The notes under the pieces are model-generated. The model had not been told where the DNA came from, did no database searches, and saw only the letters and a list, made by a program, of their open reading frames with translations. Position numbers and translations under genes: made by a program. Positions 52,220-58,309 of a stretch of DNA of 64,000 bases are shown here, in pieces (position 1 is the stretch's first letter; each line of letters opens with the position of its first letter). The DNA comes from a virus, in IMG/VR virus record IMGVR_UViG_3300032334_000556, positions 1 to 64,000 of that record, one strand, 5' to 3'.

Positions 52220-52411
52220 ATGACTAAGATCCCTCGTAATGTGTTGTCTGTGACTGTTGAAAATGGCGTTACAGTGACTGTGTACAAACCACGCAAGACC
52301 CCCAAGTCTGGCTGGATGTCTGGTAAAACGACTCGCTCGGCTTCCACAGGTACATCTGGCTTTGCTGTTGGTTTCCCACGTAAAACTACCTTTTCTGGTC
52401 CACAGGCATAA
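52220..52411 (+). CDS. Small basic Ser/Thr-rich protein, 63 aa
   Basis: This 63-aa protein has a short beta segment ('NVLSVTVENGVTVTVYKPRK') and a basic, Ser/Thr/Gly-rich C-terminus ('SGKTTRSASTGTSGFAVG'). It is the only gene of its promoter unit, with a GAAAGGAAAT ribosome site. The family is unknown; similar small basic early proteins of phages often interact with host targets. Confidence 0.65.
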   Translation: MTKIPRNVLSVTVENGVTVTVYKPRKTPKSGWMSGKTTRSASTGTSGFAVGFPRKTTFSGPQA

Positions 52412-52430
52412 CCCTACAAGTTGTAAGGTT
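52410..52430 (+). terminator. Stem-loop (cassette 4)
   Basis: AACCCTAC / GTAAGGTT with loop AAGTT; one mismatch in the stem. The stop codon TAA (52409-52411) runs into the 5' arm. Confidence 0.7.
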
Positions 52431-52444
52431 ATTTCCGAAAATGC

Positions 52445-52473
52445 TTGACGGAAATTCGGTTTTTTAGTATACT
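52445..52473 (+). promoter_or_regulatory. Sigma70 promoter (cassette 4)
   Basis: TTGACG, 17 bases, TATACT. Its spacer carries a T-run (TTCGGTTTTTTAG) instead of the GAATTC core. Confidence 0.8.
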
Positions 52474-52509
52474 TACTCTATTGAAATTAAAAATGAAAGT
52501 GAGAAAAAA

Positions 52510-52638
52510 ATGACTAAATTGGTAATCGGTTTTATCCTTGGTGTGGTTGTGTCTACTATCGGTTTCGCTGGTGTGGCACGTGTGCTTGATCGTTGCGTTG
52601 ACACAGTCAAGACAACCAGCTATGAATTGTCACGTTAA
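52510..52638 (+). CDS. 42-aa single-span membrane protein
   Basis: ATG 52510 follows AAAGTGAGAAA after the cassette 4 promoter. The product has one hydrophobic helix, 'LVIGFILGVVVSTIGFAGVA' (residues ~4-23), then a short polar tail with one Cys. It is too short for family recognition. A small inner-membrane protein made early in infection is the simplest reading. Confidence 0.6.
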   Translation: MTKLVIGFILGVVVSTIGFAGVARVLDRCVDTVKTTSYELSR

Positions 52639-52653
52639 TTTTTGGAGATGAGT

Positions 52654-53013
52654 ATGTTGAGTTGGAATGAAATGTCCCCTGTTGAGCAAGCCCAGTGTCA
52701 GTATTGGGATATGTACAAGGATGCGTATGGCGTCCGTCCTCGTGGCATCGACACTACCGAGTGGTCGCTTGAGCAGTTTGAGCAAGAGTTTGAACGACTC
52801 GCCACTACCATTCAGCGCAACTACGCTGATGAGCAGGTAGCGCAAGAAGCAGCAGCCCATGACTTTGAGATGCGCATGCAGAATTTGATGATGAGCGGAG
52901 CCAAGTCCTATGAGATGGCATTGCGTTGGGTACACGAAGCCGAAGGTAGCGATGGCGACGATGAGTACCTGTGCTTTTTGGTTGGTCTGCCCTATGGCTA
53001 CTTCCGTAAATAA
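52654..53013 (+). CDS. Acidic helical phage protein, 119 aa
   Basis: The start is ATG 52654, six bases after GGAG; ATG 52648 touches the ribosome site and is unlikely. The sequence 'SWNEMSPVEQAQCQYWDMYK', 'DAYGVRPRG' and 'ALRWVHEAEGSDGDDEYLCF' belongs to a type I know as a recurrent small phage protein of unknown function. It is acidic and helical throughout and shares a transcription unit with the preceding 42-aa gene. Confidence 0.65.
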   Translation: MLSWNEMSPVEQAQCQYWDMYKDAYGVRPRGIDTTEWSLEQFEQEFERLATTIQRNYADEQVAQEAAAHDFEMRMQNLMMSGAKSYEMALRWVHEAEGSDGDDEYLCFLVGLPYGYFRK

Positions 53014-53032
53014 CCCTACGGACAGTAAGGTT
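53012..53032 (+). terminator. Stem-loop (cassette 5)
   Basis: AACCCTAC / GTAAGGTT with loop GGACA, one stem mismatch; the 5' arm begins within the upstream stop codon. Confidence 0.7.
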
Positions 53033-53047
53033 ATACGTAGGTAGTGA

Positions 53048-53076
53048 TTGACATTAATTCGGAATTCAGGTATACT
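53048..53076 (+). promoter_or_regulatory. Sigma70 promoter (cassette 5)
   Basis: TTGACA, 17-base spacer identical to that at 51583-51599, TATACT. The downstream leader (TATTGAAATTGATAAAGAAA) is also shared with cassette 3. Confidence 0.88.
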
Positions 53077-53112
53077 TACGGTATTGAAATTGATAAAGAA
53101 AGGTAGTTAATT

Positions 53113-53271
53113 ATGCGTGGTTCTATTCGTGCTGGTGTGGGTTTCTTAGTGACTTTCGGTGCTGTTGGTGGCATGGACACCTGTACCGATGCCCAGCTGT
53201 TGCCCCTGTTGCTGGTTGCCTTGGTCGGTCTGGCTATCCTGGCATCTGGCGTAAAGGCAATGAACCAATAA
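53113..53271 (+). CDS. 52-aa membrane protein
   Basis: ATG 53113 lies after an AAAGG site in the cassette 5 leader. The product has two hydrophobic stretches, 'GVGFLVTFGAVGG' and 'LLPLLLVALVGLAILASG', separated by 'MDTCTDAQ'. It is the only gene in its transcription unit. No family is recognised. The two-span topology and early promoter suggest a small host-membrane-targeted protein. Confidence 0.6.
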   Translation: MRGSIRAGVGFLVTFGAVGGMDTCTDAQLLPLLLVALVGLAILASGVKAMNQ

Positions 53272-53288
53272 CCCTACTGTGAGTAGGG
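53272..53288 (+). terminator. Stem-loop (cassette 6)
   Basis: CCCTAC / GTAGGG with loop TGTGA directly after the upstream TAA stop. Confidence 0.75.
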
Positions 53289-53304
53289 GAATCGAATTTA
53301 GTGC

Positions 53305-53333
53305 TTGACGTAAATTCGGTTTTAAGGCATAAT
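53305..53333 (+). promoter_or_regulatory. Sigma70 promoter (cassette 6)
   Basis: TTGACG, 17 bases, CATAAT, ahead of the AAA+ ATPase gene. Confidence 0.8.
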
Positions 53334-53369
53334 TACTATATTGACTTGATAATGAAGAAGGAACTGAAA

Positions 53370-54302
53370 ATGACTAAGAATACCGTGAAAACTACTGTGA
53401 ATTTCGACAAAAACACTGGCAAATATACCTGCCAAATCGGTGATGCTAAACCCTTCACCACTGGTAAAAAATCCCACATTGAGTGGAAATTTAAACAAGT
53501 GACAGGTATGGACTTGTCCTATGACGAAATCACTGCTGGTGCTGTTGAAGCCAAAGCCAAGAAAGACCAGCGTTTCGGTATCAACCAGCGTTTCGAGTTC
53601 GTTGAGCAACTCGTGTCTATGGTTGCTGATGGTGTTCAGCCCTCCGCAGTTATCACTGGTGAAGGTGGCTTGGGTAAAACCTATACTGTGACTAAGACTT
53701 TGGAAACCAAAGGTTACACCGATATCTCTGACTTGGCTGAGTTTCAAGTAGGTAGCGTTGTGAGCATGCGTAAGTGCTTCCGTATGGTCAAGGGTTTCTC
53801 AACTGCTAAGGGTTTGTACCGCACTCTGTTCGAAAACAACAAGTCAATCGTTGTGTTTGATGACTGTGATGCTATTCTGAAAGACCCAGTTGCGTTGAAC
53901 CTGTTGAAAGGTGCACTTGACAGCTACGGCAAACGCATCATCAGCTGGAATGCTGACTTCAAAGATGAAGATCTGCCAAAGTCATTCAATTTTGAAGGTC
54001 GTGTTATTTTCATTAGCAACATGACTGAAGACAAAATTGACCAAGCCATCCGCTCACGTAGCATGATGATTGACTTGACTATGAGCACCGATCAGAAAAT
54101 TGATCGTATGGAAACTATCGCCCAGTCAGCTGAATTCCTGCCTGAGTACAGCAAGACAATCAAATCTGATGCTTTGGCTTTGATTCGTGAGATCAAGGAC
54201 GACGTGAAGGAAATCTCGCTTCGTACCCTTATCGCTGTTAGCAAGGTTCGTGCTAGCAATGACAACTGGAAAGATCTTGCTACTTACATGTTGACTGCTT
54301 AA
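53370..54302 (+). CDS. AAA+ ATPase, 310 aa
   Basis: Walker A is 'GEGGLGKT' (97-104), Walker B is 'VVFDDCD' (161-167), and 'VIFISNM' serves as sensor 1, followed by 'RSRSMMIDL' as probable arginine-finger region. The N-terminal ~75 residues ('VNFDKNTGKYTCQI') form a separate domain. ATG 53370 is chosen because it lies after the promoter with GAAGGAA upstream; an earlier in-frame start would overlap the promoter. Phage ATPases of this type may remodel protein or nucleic-acid complexes, but no partner is identified. Confidence 0.82.
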   Translation: MTKNTVKTTVNFDKNTGKYTCQIGDAKPFTTGKKSHIEWKFKQVTGMDLSYDEITAGAVEAKAKKDQRFGINQRFEFVEQLVSMVADGVQPSAVITGEGGLGKTYTVTKTLETKGYTDISDLAEFQVGSVVSMRKCFRMVKGFSTAKGLYRTLFENNKSIVVFDDCDAILKDPVALNLLKGALDSYGKRIISWNADFKDEDLPKSFNFEGRVIFISNMTEDKIDQAIRSRSMMIDLTMSTDQKIDRMETIAQSAEFLPEYSKTIKSDALALIREIKDDVKEISLRTLIAVSKVRASNDNWKDLATYMLTA

Positions 54303-54325
54303 TAAGAACAAGGGAGGAAAGTGAT

Positions 54326-54424
54326 ATGAAACAAAAGAAAACATTGGGACAGCTGTTACGCAAACGACTGGGCTTGAAACCTACATTGGGACAGCTCTTG
54401 CGCTTGCGTCTGATGGGACTGTGA
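54326..54424 (+). CDS. 32-aa peptide with tandem amphipathic repeat
   Basis: ATG 54326 follows an excellent AGGGAGGAAA ribosome site. The product contains two near-identical units, 'TLGQLLRKRLGLKP' and 'TLGQLLRLRLMGL', giving a strongly basic amphipathic profile. It is followed at once by a terminator-like hairpin. I know no family. The coding repeat (ACATTGGGACAGCT in both units) shows recent duplication. It may be a membrane-active or nucleic-acid-binding peptide; this is inference. Confidence 0.55.
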   Translation: MKQKKTLGQLLRKRLGLKPTLGQLLRLRLMGL

Positions 54425-54425
54425 G

Positions 54426-54460
54426 CAGCCAAACCAATCTGTGGTATCGGCTGTTTTTTT
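54426..54460 (+). terminator. Intrinsic terminator after the 32-aa peptide gene
   Basis: CAGCC (54426-54430) pairs with GGCTG (54449-54453), with a secondary CCA/TGG pairing in the loop, followed by seven T residues. It does not belong to the AACCCTAC cassette type. Confidence 0.8.
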
Positions 54461-54474
54461 AATAAGGAAATAAC

Positions 54475-54681
54475 ATGACAAATTTTGATAAGAGACATGG
54501 AGGTGCGTTTGATCGTGGTTCGGCTGACAGTTATTATCGTCGCCCACGTGATCCGCATTACTATGAGCAGGGAACAGCAACTAGCCCAAAAGTGACTGAA
54601 CTGACAGAAGCAGAGGTTCATGCCTATAACGCTGGTTACGATTACAATGAAGAATACGGAGATAAAAAAGACTATGAGTAA
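54475..54681 (+). CDS. Conserved small phage protein, 68 aa
   Basis: The sequence 'GGAFDRGSADSYYRRPRDPH' followed by YY, and 'LTEAEVHAYNAGYDYNEEYG', is a recurrent type in phages of aquatic bacteria; its function is unknown. The N-terminus is Arg/Tyr-rich, the C-terminus acidic. AAGGAA precedes the ATG. No promoter is evident between it and the terminator at 54426, so it may depend on read-through. Confidence 0.7.
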   Translation: MTNFDKRHGGAFDRGSADSYYRRPRDPHYYEQGTATSPKVTELTEAEVHAYNAGYDYNEEYGDKKDYE

Positions 54682-54910
54682 CAATAAAGTTTATGTGTTG
54701 ACTGAGAACACTGATGACGGATATGCTGTTATCGGTGTATATGAAACCTATGAACTGGCTGAGCAGGAAAAGTTCGCCATTATTCGTGACTATTTTGACA
54801 TTGACGAGATTGAAGTTGCAGATAAAGACCTTGATGACGAGGTGAGTGATTCAGTGACTTATGATATTGTTCAGCGTAGTGTTATTGGCAGTAGTGATCG
54901 CACTGGCTGA
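54674..54910 (+). CDS. Small hypothetical protein, 78 aa
   Basis: ATG 54674 lies inside the previous gene's last codons (8-base overlap). The product begins 'NNKVYVLTENTDDGYAVIGV' and 'YETYELAEQEKFAIIRDYFD', a small beta-alpha unit found in many phage proteins that hold a 'KVYVL..NTDDG..V.GVY' start. It is highly acidic. The function is unknown. Confidence 0.65.
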   Translation: MSNNKVYVLTENTDDGYAVIGVYETYELAEQEKFAIIRDYFDIDEIEVADKDLDDEVSDSVTYDIVQRSVIGSSDRTG

Positions 54911-54976
54911 AAACAGTGGTTTATGTTCGCCAATGTGGCAGTCGGTTTGATTTTTAATTTGTGGAGCCAGACAAAG

Positions 54977-55219
54977 ATGAGCAAAGATTCGGTAACAATA
55001 ACAGGCGTAAATAAAAAGCAAATTAAATTGCTCGACAAGATGTGGTCTATTGATGGCTATGATGAGTACCTTTCCTGGAAGAGGGGTATATCTACTAGTG
55101 ACCAACGTGAAGTTGAATTGCTAGAGCAGCTGTTGTTGCTGAATGACATTGATAGTATTGCTGAGGAAGACCTTTCTGATGCGCAACAGTTGCTAATGAC
55201 TTTCTCCATGGGAAAATGA
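54977..55219 (+). CDS. Conserved small helical phage protein, 80 aa
   Basis: The start is ATG 54977, ten bases after GGAG; upstream in-frame codons have no ribosome site. The sequence 'KQIKLLDKMWSIDGYDEYLS' with WKRGIS and 'EVELLEQLLLLNDIDSIAEE' belongs to a recurrent small protein type I know from phages, without assigned function. The next gene starts in its stop region. Confidence 0.65.
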   Translation: MSKDSVTITGVNKKQIKLLDKMWSIDGYDEYLSWKRGISTSDQREVELLEQLLLLNDIDSIAEEDLSDAQQLLMTFSMGK

Positions 55220-55389
55220 TGAATACTATAATCACAACTGATATGAAATTTACAGTCGTCCCTTATAGAGAGCCAAAGAAGTCTGAGCGCACTTGGGCAC
55301 CTCGCTCAATAATTAACAAGTTGGGCAGGAAGGCAATCACTATTGGTCGCACTAAATGTGGTGTTGGTGGAGGAACACTAAGGAAGTGA
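55216..55389 (+). CDS. 57-aa basic hypothetical protein
   Basis: ATG 55216 overlaps the previous stop (ATGATGA); ATG 55219 is an alternative. The product is Lys/Arg/Thr-rich ('KKSERTWAPRSIINKLGRKA', 'ITIGRTKCGVGGG'). No family is recognised. Direct overlap with the upstream gene supports translation. It ends the transcription unit before the promoter at 55465. Confidence 0.5.
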   Translation: MMNTIITTDMKFTVVPYREPKKSERTWAPRSIINKLGRKAITIGRTKCGVGGGTLRK

Positions 55390-55464
55390 TTCTGCAATGG
55401 GGGGGTATATATGCTAGTGCCTCATTGTGAAGCGAACAGCTGACCAATGTGTTCGGAAATTGAT

Positions 55465-55493
55465 TTGACAAATAATTATGAATGCTGTATAAT
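55465..55493 (+). promoter_or_regulatory. Sigma70 promoter without stem-loop
   Basis: Perfect TTGACA, 17-base spacer, TATAAT, about 40 bases before the 66-aa gene. A GTTCGGAAATTG motif just upstream recalls the other cassettes, but no AACCCTAC hairpin is present. Confidence 0.85.
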
Positions 55494-55530
55494 AACAGTG
55501 TTGGGTTTGATAAAAGGAGAGTAATAGATT

Positions 55531-55731
55531 ATGAGTGTATTCAAAGATATCTTGGTTGATGTTGAAGAGTTGCTAAGCACTACTGACATGACAGTGCCAG
55601 AGATTGCTGCTATGCTGAGTGTGCCTGTTGATGTAGTATATGATGCAGTAGATTTTCTTGAGGAAACATTTTCTTGCTATGATACTGTTGATGAAGCACA
55701 GGAGTGGCATGATTTTGATCCAGATTGCTGA
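55531..55731 (+). CDS. Small HTH-like protein, 66 aa
   Basis: The 66-aa acidic protein contains 'DMTVPEIAAMLSVPVDVVYD' and AVDFLEE, a helix-turn-helix-like spacing ('EIA..L.VP...V..AVDFL'). A similar segment occurs in the 44-aa protein at 58175. A DNA-binding role is possible, but the acidic C-terminus ('DEAQEWHDFDPDC') makes a protein partner equally likely. AAAGGAG precedes the ATG. Confidence 0.65.
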   Translation: MSVFKDILVDVEELLSTTDMTVPEIAAMLSVPVDVVYDAVDFLEETFSCYDTVDEAQEWHDFDPDC

Positions 55732-55954
55732 GTAGAATAGTTTCTTTGCGGAAACACTCTAACCTTTCGCTGAGAGCATATGGGGGGTAGGGGTTCAAAA
55801 AGGGAAGTTAAATTCGGGTCCCCTAAAATTTGGCTCGGGTCCCTATCGGCTTGCCCCCACCCAATTTTCTTACACCTTTAGTATCCATCTCCAAAGGGGG
55901 GGGGGTTAAAAGTCCGAAACTTGGCAGATGGTTCGAATCGTGGGGGGGGGTAAC
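55732..55954. other. Non-coding region with long G tracts
   Basis: No ORF with a ribosome site is visible. The stretch carries a G6 run (55782), a G10 run (55896-55905) and a G9 run (55942-55950), a C5 run near 55853, and a direct repeat TCGGGTCCC at about 55815 and 55835. Such GC-rich composition is unlike the flanking DNA. The G runs could form a quadruplex or act in replication or transcription; none of this is shown by the sequence. Confidence 0.7.
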
Positions 55955-56024
55955 TGTATACACTACACCCTAGTGTATACACTTGACATTAATACCGCAG
56001 TCAGGTATAATATCAGTGTATACA
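55955..56024 (+). promoter_or_regulatory. Sigma70 promoter flanked by three TGTATACA operators
   Basis: Promoter: TTGACA (55983-55988), 17 bases, TATAAT (56006-56011). The palindrome TGTATACA occurs at 55955-55962, 55974-55981 and 56017-56024; the first two form a perfect 11-bp inverted repeat with a CACCC centre. The third overlaps the predicted transcription start. This layout is that of a repressed promoter. The repressor is not identified and may be of host or phage origin. Confidence 0.85.
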
Positions 56025-56044
56025 ATTCTAAATGGAGAATATGA

Positions 56045-56263
56045 ATGGCTATTATCGAAGACTTGAAGGGACGTAAACCTTACATTAATCTTAAGGGTCC
56101 AGATGGCAACGCATTCGCACTTCTTGGTTATGCTAAGCAGATTGCTAAGGACAATGGCTTAGACTGGAAAGCGATCACTGAAGAAATGCAGGCAGGAGAT
56201 TATGAGCACTTACTGGCTGTATTTGACACACACTTTGGTGAGTATATTGATTTAATAAGGTAA
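56045..56263 (+). CDS. Conserved small phage protein, 72 aa
   Basis: The sequence 'INLKGPDGNAFALLGYAKQI' and 'EEMQAGDYEHLLAVFDTHFG' belongs to a recurrent small phage protein of unknown function that I know by its 'LKGPDGNAF.LLG.A' start. ATG 56045 is preceded by GGAGAAT; an ATG at 56041 is out of frame. It is the first gene behind the operator-flanked promoter, so it should be the most tightly controlled product of this region. Confidence 0.7.
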   Translation: MAIIEDLKGRKPYINLKGPDGNAFALLGYAKQIAKDNGLDWKAITEEMQAGDYEHLLAVFDTHFGEYIDLIR

Positions 56264-56267
56264 CACT

Positions 56268-56435
56268 ATGACAATAAGACTTAATCCCATTAACATGACA
56301 GACAGTGAAGTGTTTGAGGCATACAACTTTTACTCAACACTTACCTCTCTCAGTGTGGATGATGAACATTATCTCACCATGATTGAGGAGCAGATGGAGA
56401 TGCGTGGCTTATATGATGAGGATAATTATGAGTAG
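56268..56435 (+). CDS. 55-aa acidic hypothetical protein
   Basis: ATG 56268 follows AAGGTAACACT. The product ('NMTDSEVFEAYNFYSTLTSL' and 'DEHYLTMIEEQMEMRGLYDE') is acidic and helical. No family is recognised. It overlaps the next start by eight bases, consistent with an operon of coupled small genes. Confidence 0.6.
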   Translation: MTIRLNPINMTDSEVFEAYNFYSTLTSLSVDDEHYLTMIEEQMEMRGLYDEDNYE

Positions 56436-56580
56436 TTCATGGAAAGCAACGATTACACCAAAGGTTGGGGGATCGATGATAGAAGTGATTGTGCAAGCAA
56501 ATGATGTGTTTCAGGCAAGGCGACTAATAGAATCTCTATACTCACCTACCTCTTGGCATCTTGGACCAGTGAGGGTATAA
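56428..56580 (+). CDS. 50-aa hypothetical protein
   Basis: ATG 56428 lies within the previous gene's end. The product ('SSWKATITPKVGGSMIEVIV' and 'ANDVFQARRLIESLYSPTSW' then HLGPVRV) looks like a small beta-alpha-beta unit; short phage proteins with the same 'V.V.A.....A..L.E..YG' logic exist. Its stop overlaps the next start (TAATGG). Confidence 0.6.
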   Translation: MSSSWKATITPKVGGSMIEVIVQANDVFQARRLIESLYSPTSWHLGPVRV

Positions 56581-57071
56581 TGGCTAGTCTTTGGCGTAAA
56601 CGGCAGAATGATGATATAAGGAGAATGGTGATGGATGAGGATGATTTTCGTATCGAGTTTAGCGAGGAGGGTTATTCTCTTAACCTTTCTGAGATTGCTA
56701 TGGCTTCCCATGTGTCGCCTACTATTAGATTGCTTGCTATGGATTTACAAAAAAATCCGTATGCGAGAATTGGAGACTGGTTCCGTGCGCTACCTGAAAC
56801 CAGCATGAATGAACTGCTTGAGTTGGCTGACTTGGTGGCTGCTGGTGATCAAGATTGTATGGAGCAGATTATGCTTCTGACTTGTATGTTGGCTTCTGCT
56901 GAGGGTACGGATGACTTGAGCGATCTAGAAAAAATCCGAACCCAGCTTGGTATGATGGTGAATATTATTGCTATTGTTGGCTTGGATCGTAAGGGTCTTG
57001 TGCGTGTTCATTATGATAACCTTACTCTTGGCGATGATATGGGTAGTGCTATTATTGTGGAGCGTATATGA
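56580..57071 (+). CDS. Hypothetical protein, 163 aa
   Basis: ATG 56580 overlaps the previous stop by one base. The protein is acidic and helical ('DEDDFRIEFSEEGYSLNLSE', 'FRALPETSMNELLELADLVA'). The C-terminal 60 residues are beta-rich ('MVNIIAIVGLDRKGLVRVHY'). I do not recognise a family. Codon use and overlap with both neighbours support it as real. Confidence 0.65.
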   Translation: MASLWRKRQNDDIRRMVMDEDDFRIEFSEEGYSLNLSEIAMASHVSPTIRLLAMDLQKNPYARIGDWFRALPETSMNELLELADLVAAGDQDCMEQIMLLTCMLASAEGTDDLSDLEKIRTQLGMMVNIIAIVGLDRKGLVRVHYDNLTLGDDMGSAIIVERI

Positions 57072-57166
57072 TTGCGCTGTATATAATTCTTGGCTTGTTT
57101 GCTCTTGAGTTTGCTAGTGTTATTATTACACTGTGTATAAGGAAGTGGGGTGTCTATGGTGGCTAA
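57068..57166 (+). CDS. 32-aa single-span membrane peptide
   Basis: ATG 57068 overlaps the previous stop (ATGA). The product has one hydrophobic helix ('ALYIILGLFALEFASVIITL') and a short basic tail (CIRKWG). It is short for confident annotation, but the overlap and typical positive-inside tail make a real membrane peptide likely. It overlaps the next gene by 11 bases. Confidence 0.5.
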   Translation: MIALYIILGLFALEFASVIITLCIRKWGVYGG

Positions 57167-57629
57167 GTGTTTTGAATGTACTGCGCCAGCTGTTTGGCAG
57201 CGATGTACGCAGTTTGCTGGTGACCATTATTACTGTGACTTTCATGCTCGATCCGAGTCTGACTTCAATGTGAACGATTCCTATGCTTGCTGGGTCAATC
57301 TTCATGAGCAACAAATGAATGAACTGGTTGAGAATATGGATGCTCTAAAAAACCGAGTCGACAACGTATTGGCTGGTGCTGAACATGTTACCGATAAGGG
57401 TTATGAGTTATCTACCCATGAGAAGCAAGCTGAGTTTGAGGCATGGCGTAATCAAGATGAGGATTATGATGTGGTGGTGGATACGCTGAAAAAACAGCGT
57501 GATATTCTGTGGAAGATGACTCAGCAAAATATGAATGCCGATATGTTCAACATCATGGATCAGATCCGTCTTGACCAAATCGACCAATTAGATCATGCAA
57601 TAAAATCATGGAAAGTCAGAAATGTCTGA
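57156..57629 (+). CDS. Cys/His-rich hypothetical protein, 157 aa
   Basis: The N-terminal 40 residues hold a possible zinc site: 'KCFECTAPAVWQRC' and 'HYYCDFHARSES'. The remainder is helical and acidic with 'HEQQMNELVENMDALKNRVD' forming a probable coiled coil. ATG 57156 is chosen over GTG 57150 because GGAAG lies ten bases upstream. The function is unknown; zinc-binding phage proteins of this size often bind nucleic acid or host proteins. Confidence 0.65.
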   Translation: MVAKCFECTAPAVWQRCTQFAGDHYYCDFHARSESDFNVNDSYACWVNLHEQQMNELVENMDALKNRVDNVLAGAEHVTDKGYELSTHEKQAEFEAWRNQDEDYDVVVDTLKKQRDILWKMTQQNMNADMFNIMDQIRLDQIDQLDHAIKSWKVRNV

Positions 57630-58035
57630 GCATACAATAAGCACTTTGTTTGGTGAAGAGGAAGTTGTTACACATTATTGTAAGAAATGTAAAACAAGAA
57701 AACCTATCTTTGAGTTTACACTAAGGGATCGGGCAAGTAATGGAATGCGACCTTACAATTCATGCAAGTCGTGTGATGATTTACCCAAGCACCAAATGAA
57801 GAACTTAAAAAAATGCATTCCAAAACCTGAGTCTGACCATGTGTGTCCAATATGTTTGCGTGGTAAAGAAGAACTGACTGGGTATAACTCTTCATTTGTT
57901 CTTGAGCATGATCATGTTACTGGGGAATTTAGAGGGTGGGTTTGTCATGATTGTAATACAGCAATTTCTAGAATTAGAGATGATGCTGATACTGCTGGTA
58001 GGATGTCAGCTTATTTGAGGAAAACAAATGATTAG
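57622..58035 (+). CDS. Endonuclease VII-type (HNH/Holliday junction) nuclease
   Basis: The 137-aa protein has an N-terminal zinc ribbon 'CKKCKTRKPIFEF...CKSC' and a C-terminal nuclease motif 'CPICLRGKEELTG', 'LEHDHVTGEFRGWVCHDCN' and 'ISRIRDDADT'. The 'C..C...VLEHDH.TG..RG..C..CN' pattern defines the recombination endonuclease VII family (T4 gp49), which resolves branched DNA before packaging. The extra N-terminal zinc module is typical of phage homologues. It overlaps the previous gene by eight bases. Confidence 0.8.
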   Translation: MSEHTISTLFGEEEVVTHYCKKCKTRKPIFEFTLRDRASNGMRPYNSCKSCDDLPKHQMKNLKKCIPKPESDHVCPICLRGKEELTGYNSSFVLEHDHVTGEFRGWVCHDCNTAISRIRDDADTAGRMSAYLRKTND

Positions 58036-58087
58036 TGCGTTGTTTATTATTGTGATTTTGGGTTTGATATTAAGGAGCACCCGATGA
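58028..58087 (+). CDS. 19-aa hydrophobic peptide (possible)
   Basis: ATG 58028 overlaps the endonuclease stop region and encodes a short hydrophobic stretch ('SALFIIVILGLILRSTR'). No ribosome site stands out apart from coupling. It could be a tiny membrane peptide or an accidental frame. A nine-codon frame starting at 58084 is even less certain. Confidence 0.25.
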   Translation: MISALFIIVILGLILRSTR

Positions 58088-58174
58088 AGCATTTGTATAA
58101 ATTTTATTACTAATCGTCAACCAAATTCTCTGTTCGAGCGTTGTATATATACGAGCCACTAAAAGGAGAATCGT

Positions 58175-58309
58175 ATGTTCAACAGAAGTTTGGTCTTAGA
58201 AGTTAGAGAAATGATGGAGCGTTTTGGGGTAAATGATATTGCCCATAAGTTACACTTGGATCCTTACTTGATTCAAGCTGTTGTTGATTTTATAAATGGA
58301 GTGACTTGA
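58175..58309 (+). CDS. 44-aa HTH-like protein
   Basis: ATG 58175 follows AAAAGGAG at the right distance. The product contains 'MMERFGVNDIAHKLHLDPYL' and IQAVVDFI, with HTH-like spacing very similar to 'EIAAMLSVPVDVVYDAVDFL' in the protein at 55531. It could be a small DNA-binding factor. The 3' end overlaps the next start by one base. Confidence 0.6.
   Translation: MFNRSLVLEVREMMERFGVNDIAHKLHLDPYLIQAVVDFINGVT

Noticed and set aside
55929-55950. Sequence GGTTCGAATC, resembling a tRNA T-arm, next to the G9 tract
   Set aside because: The flanking bases do not form a T stem (GATGG against CGTGG), and no acceptor or anticodon arm can be built upstream. It is not supported as a tRNA or remnant.
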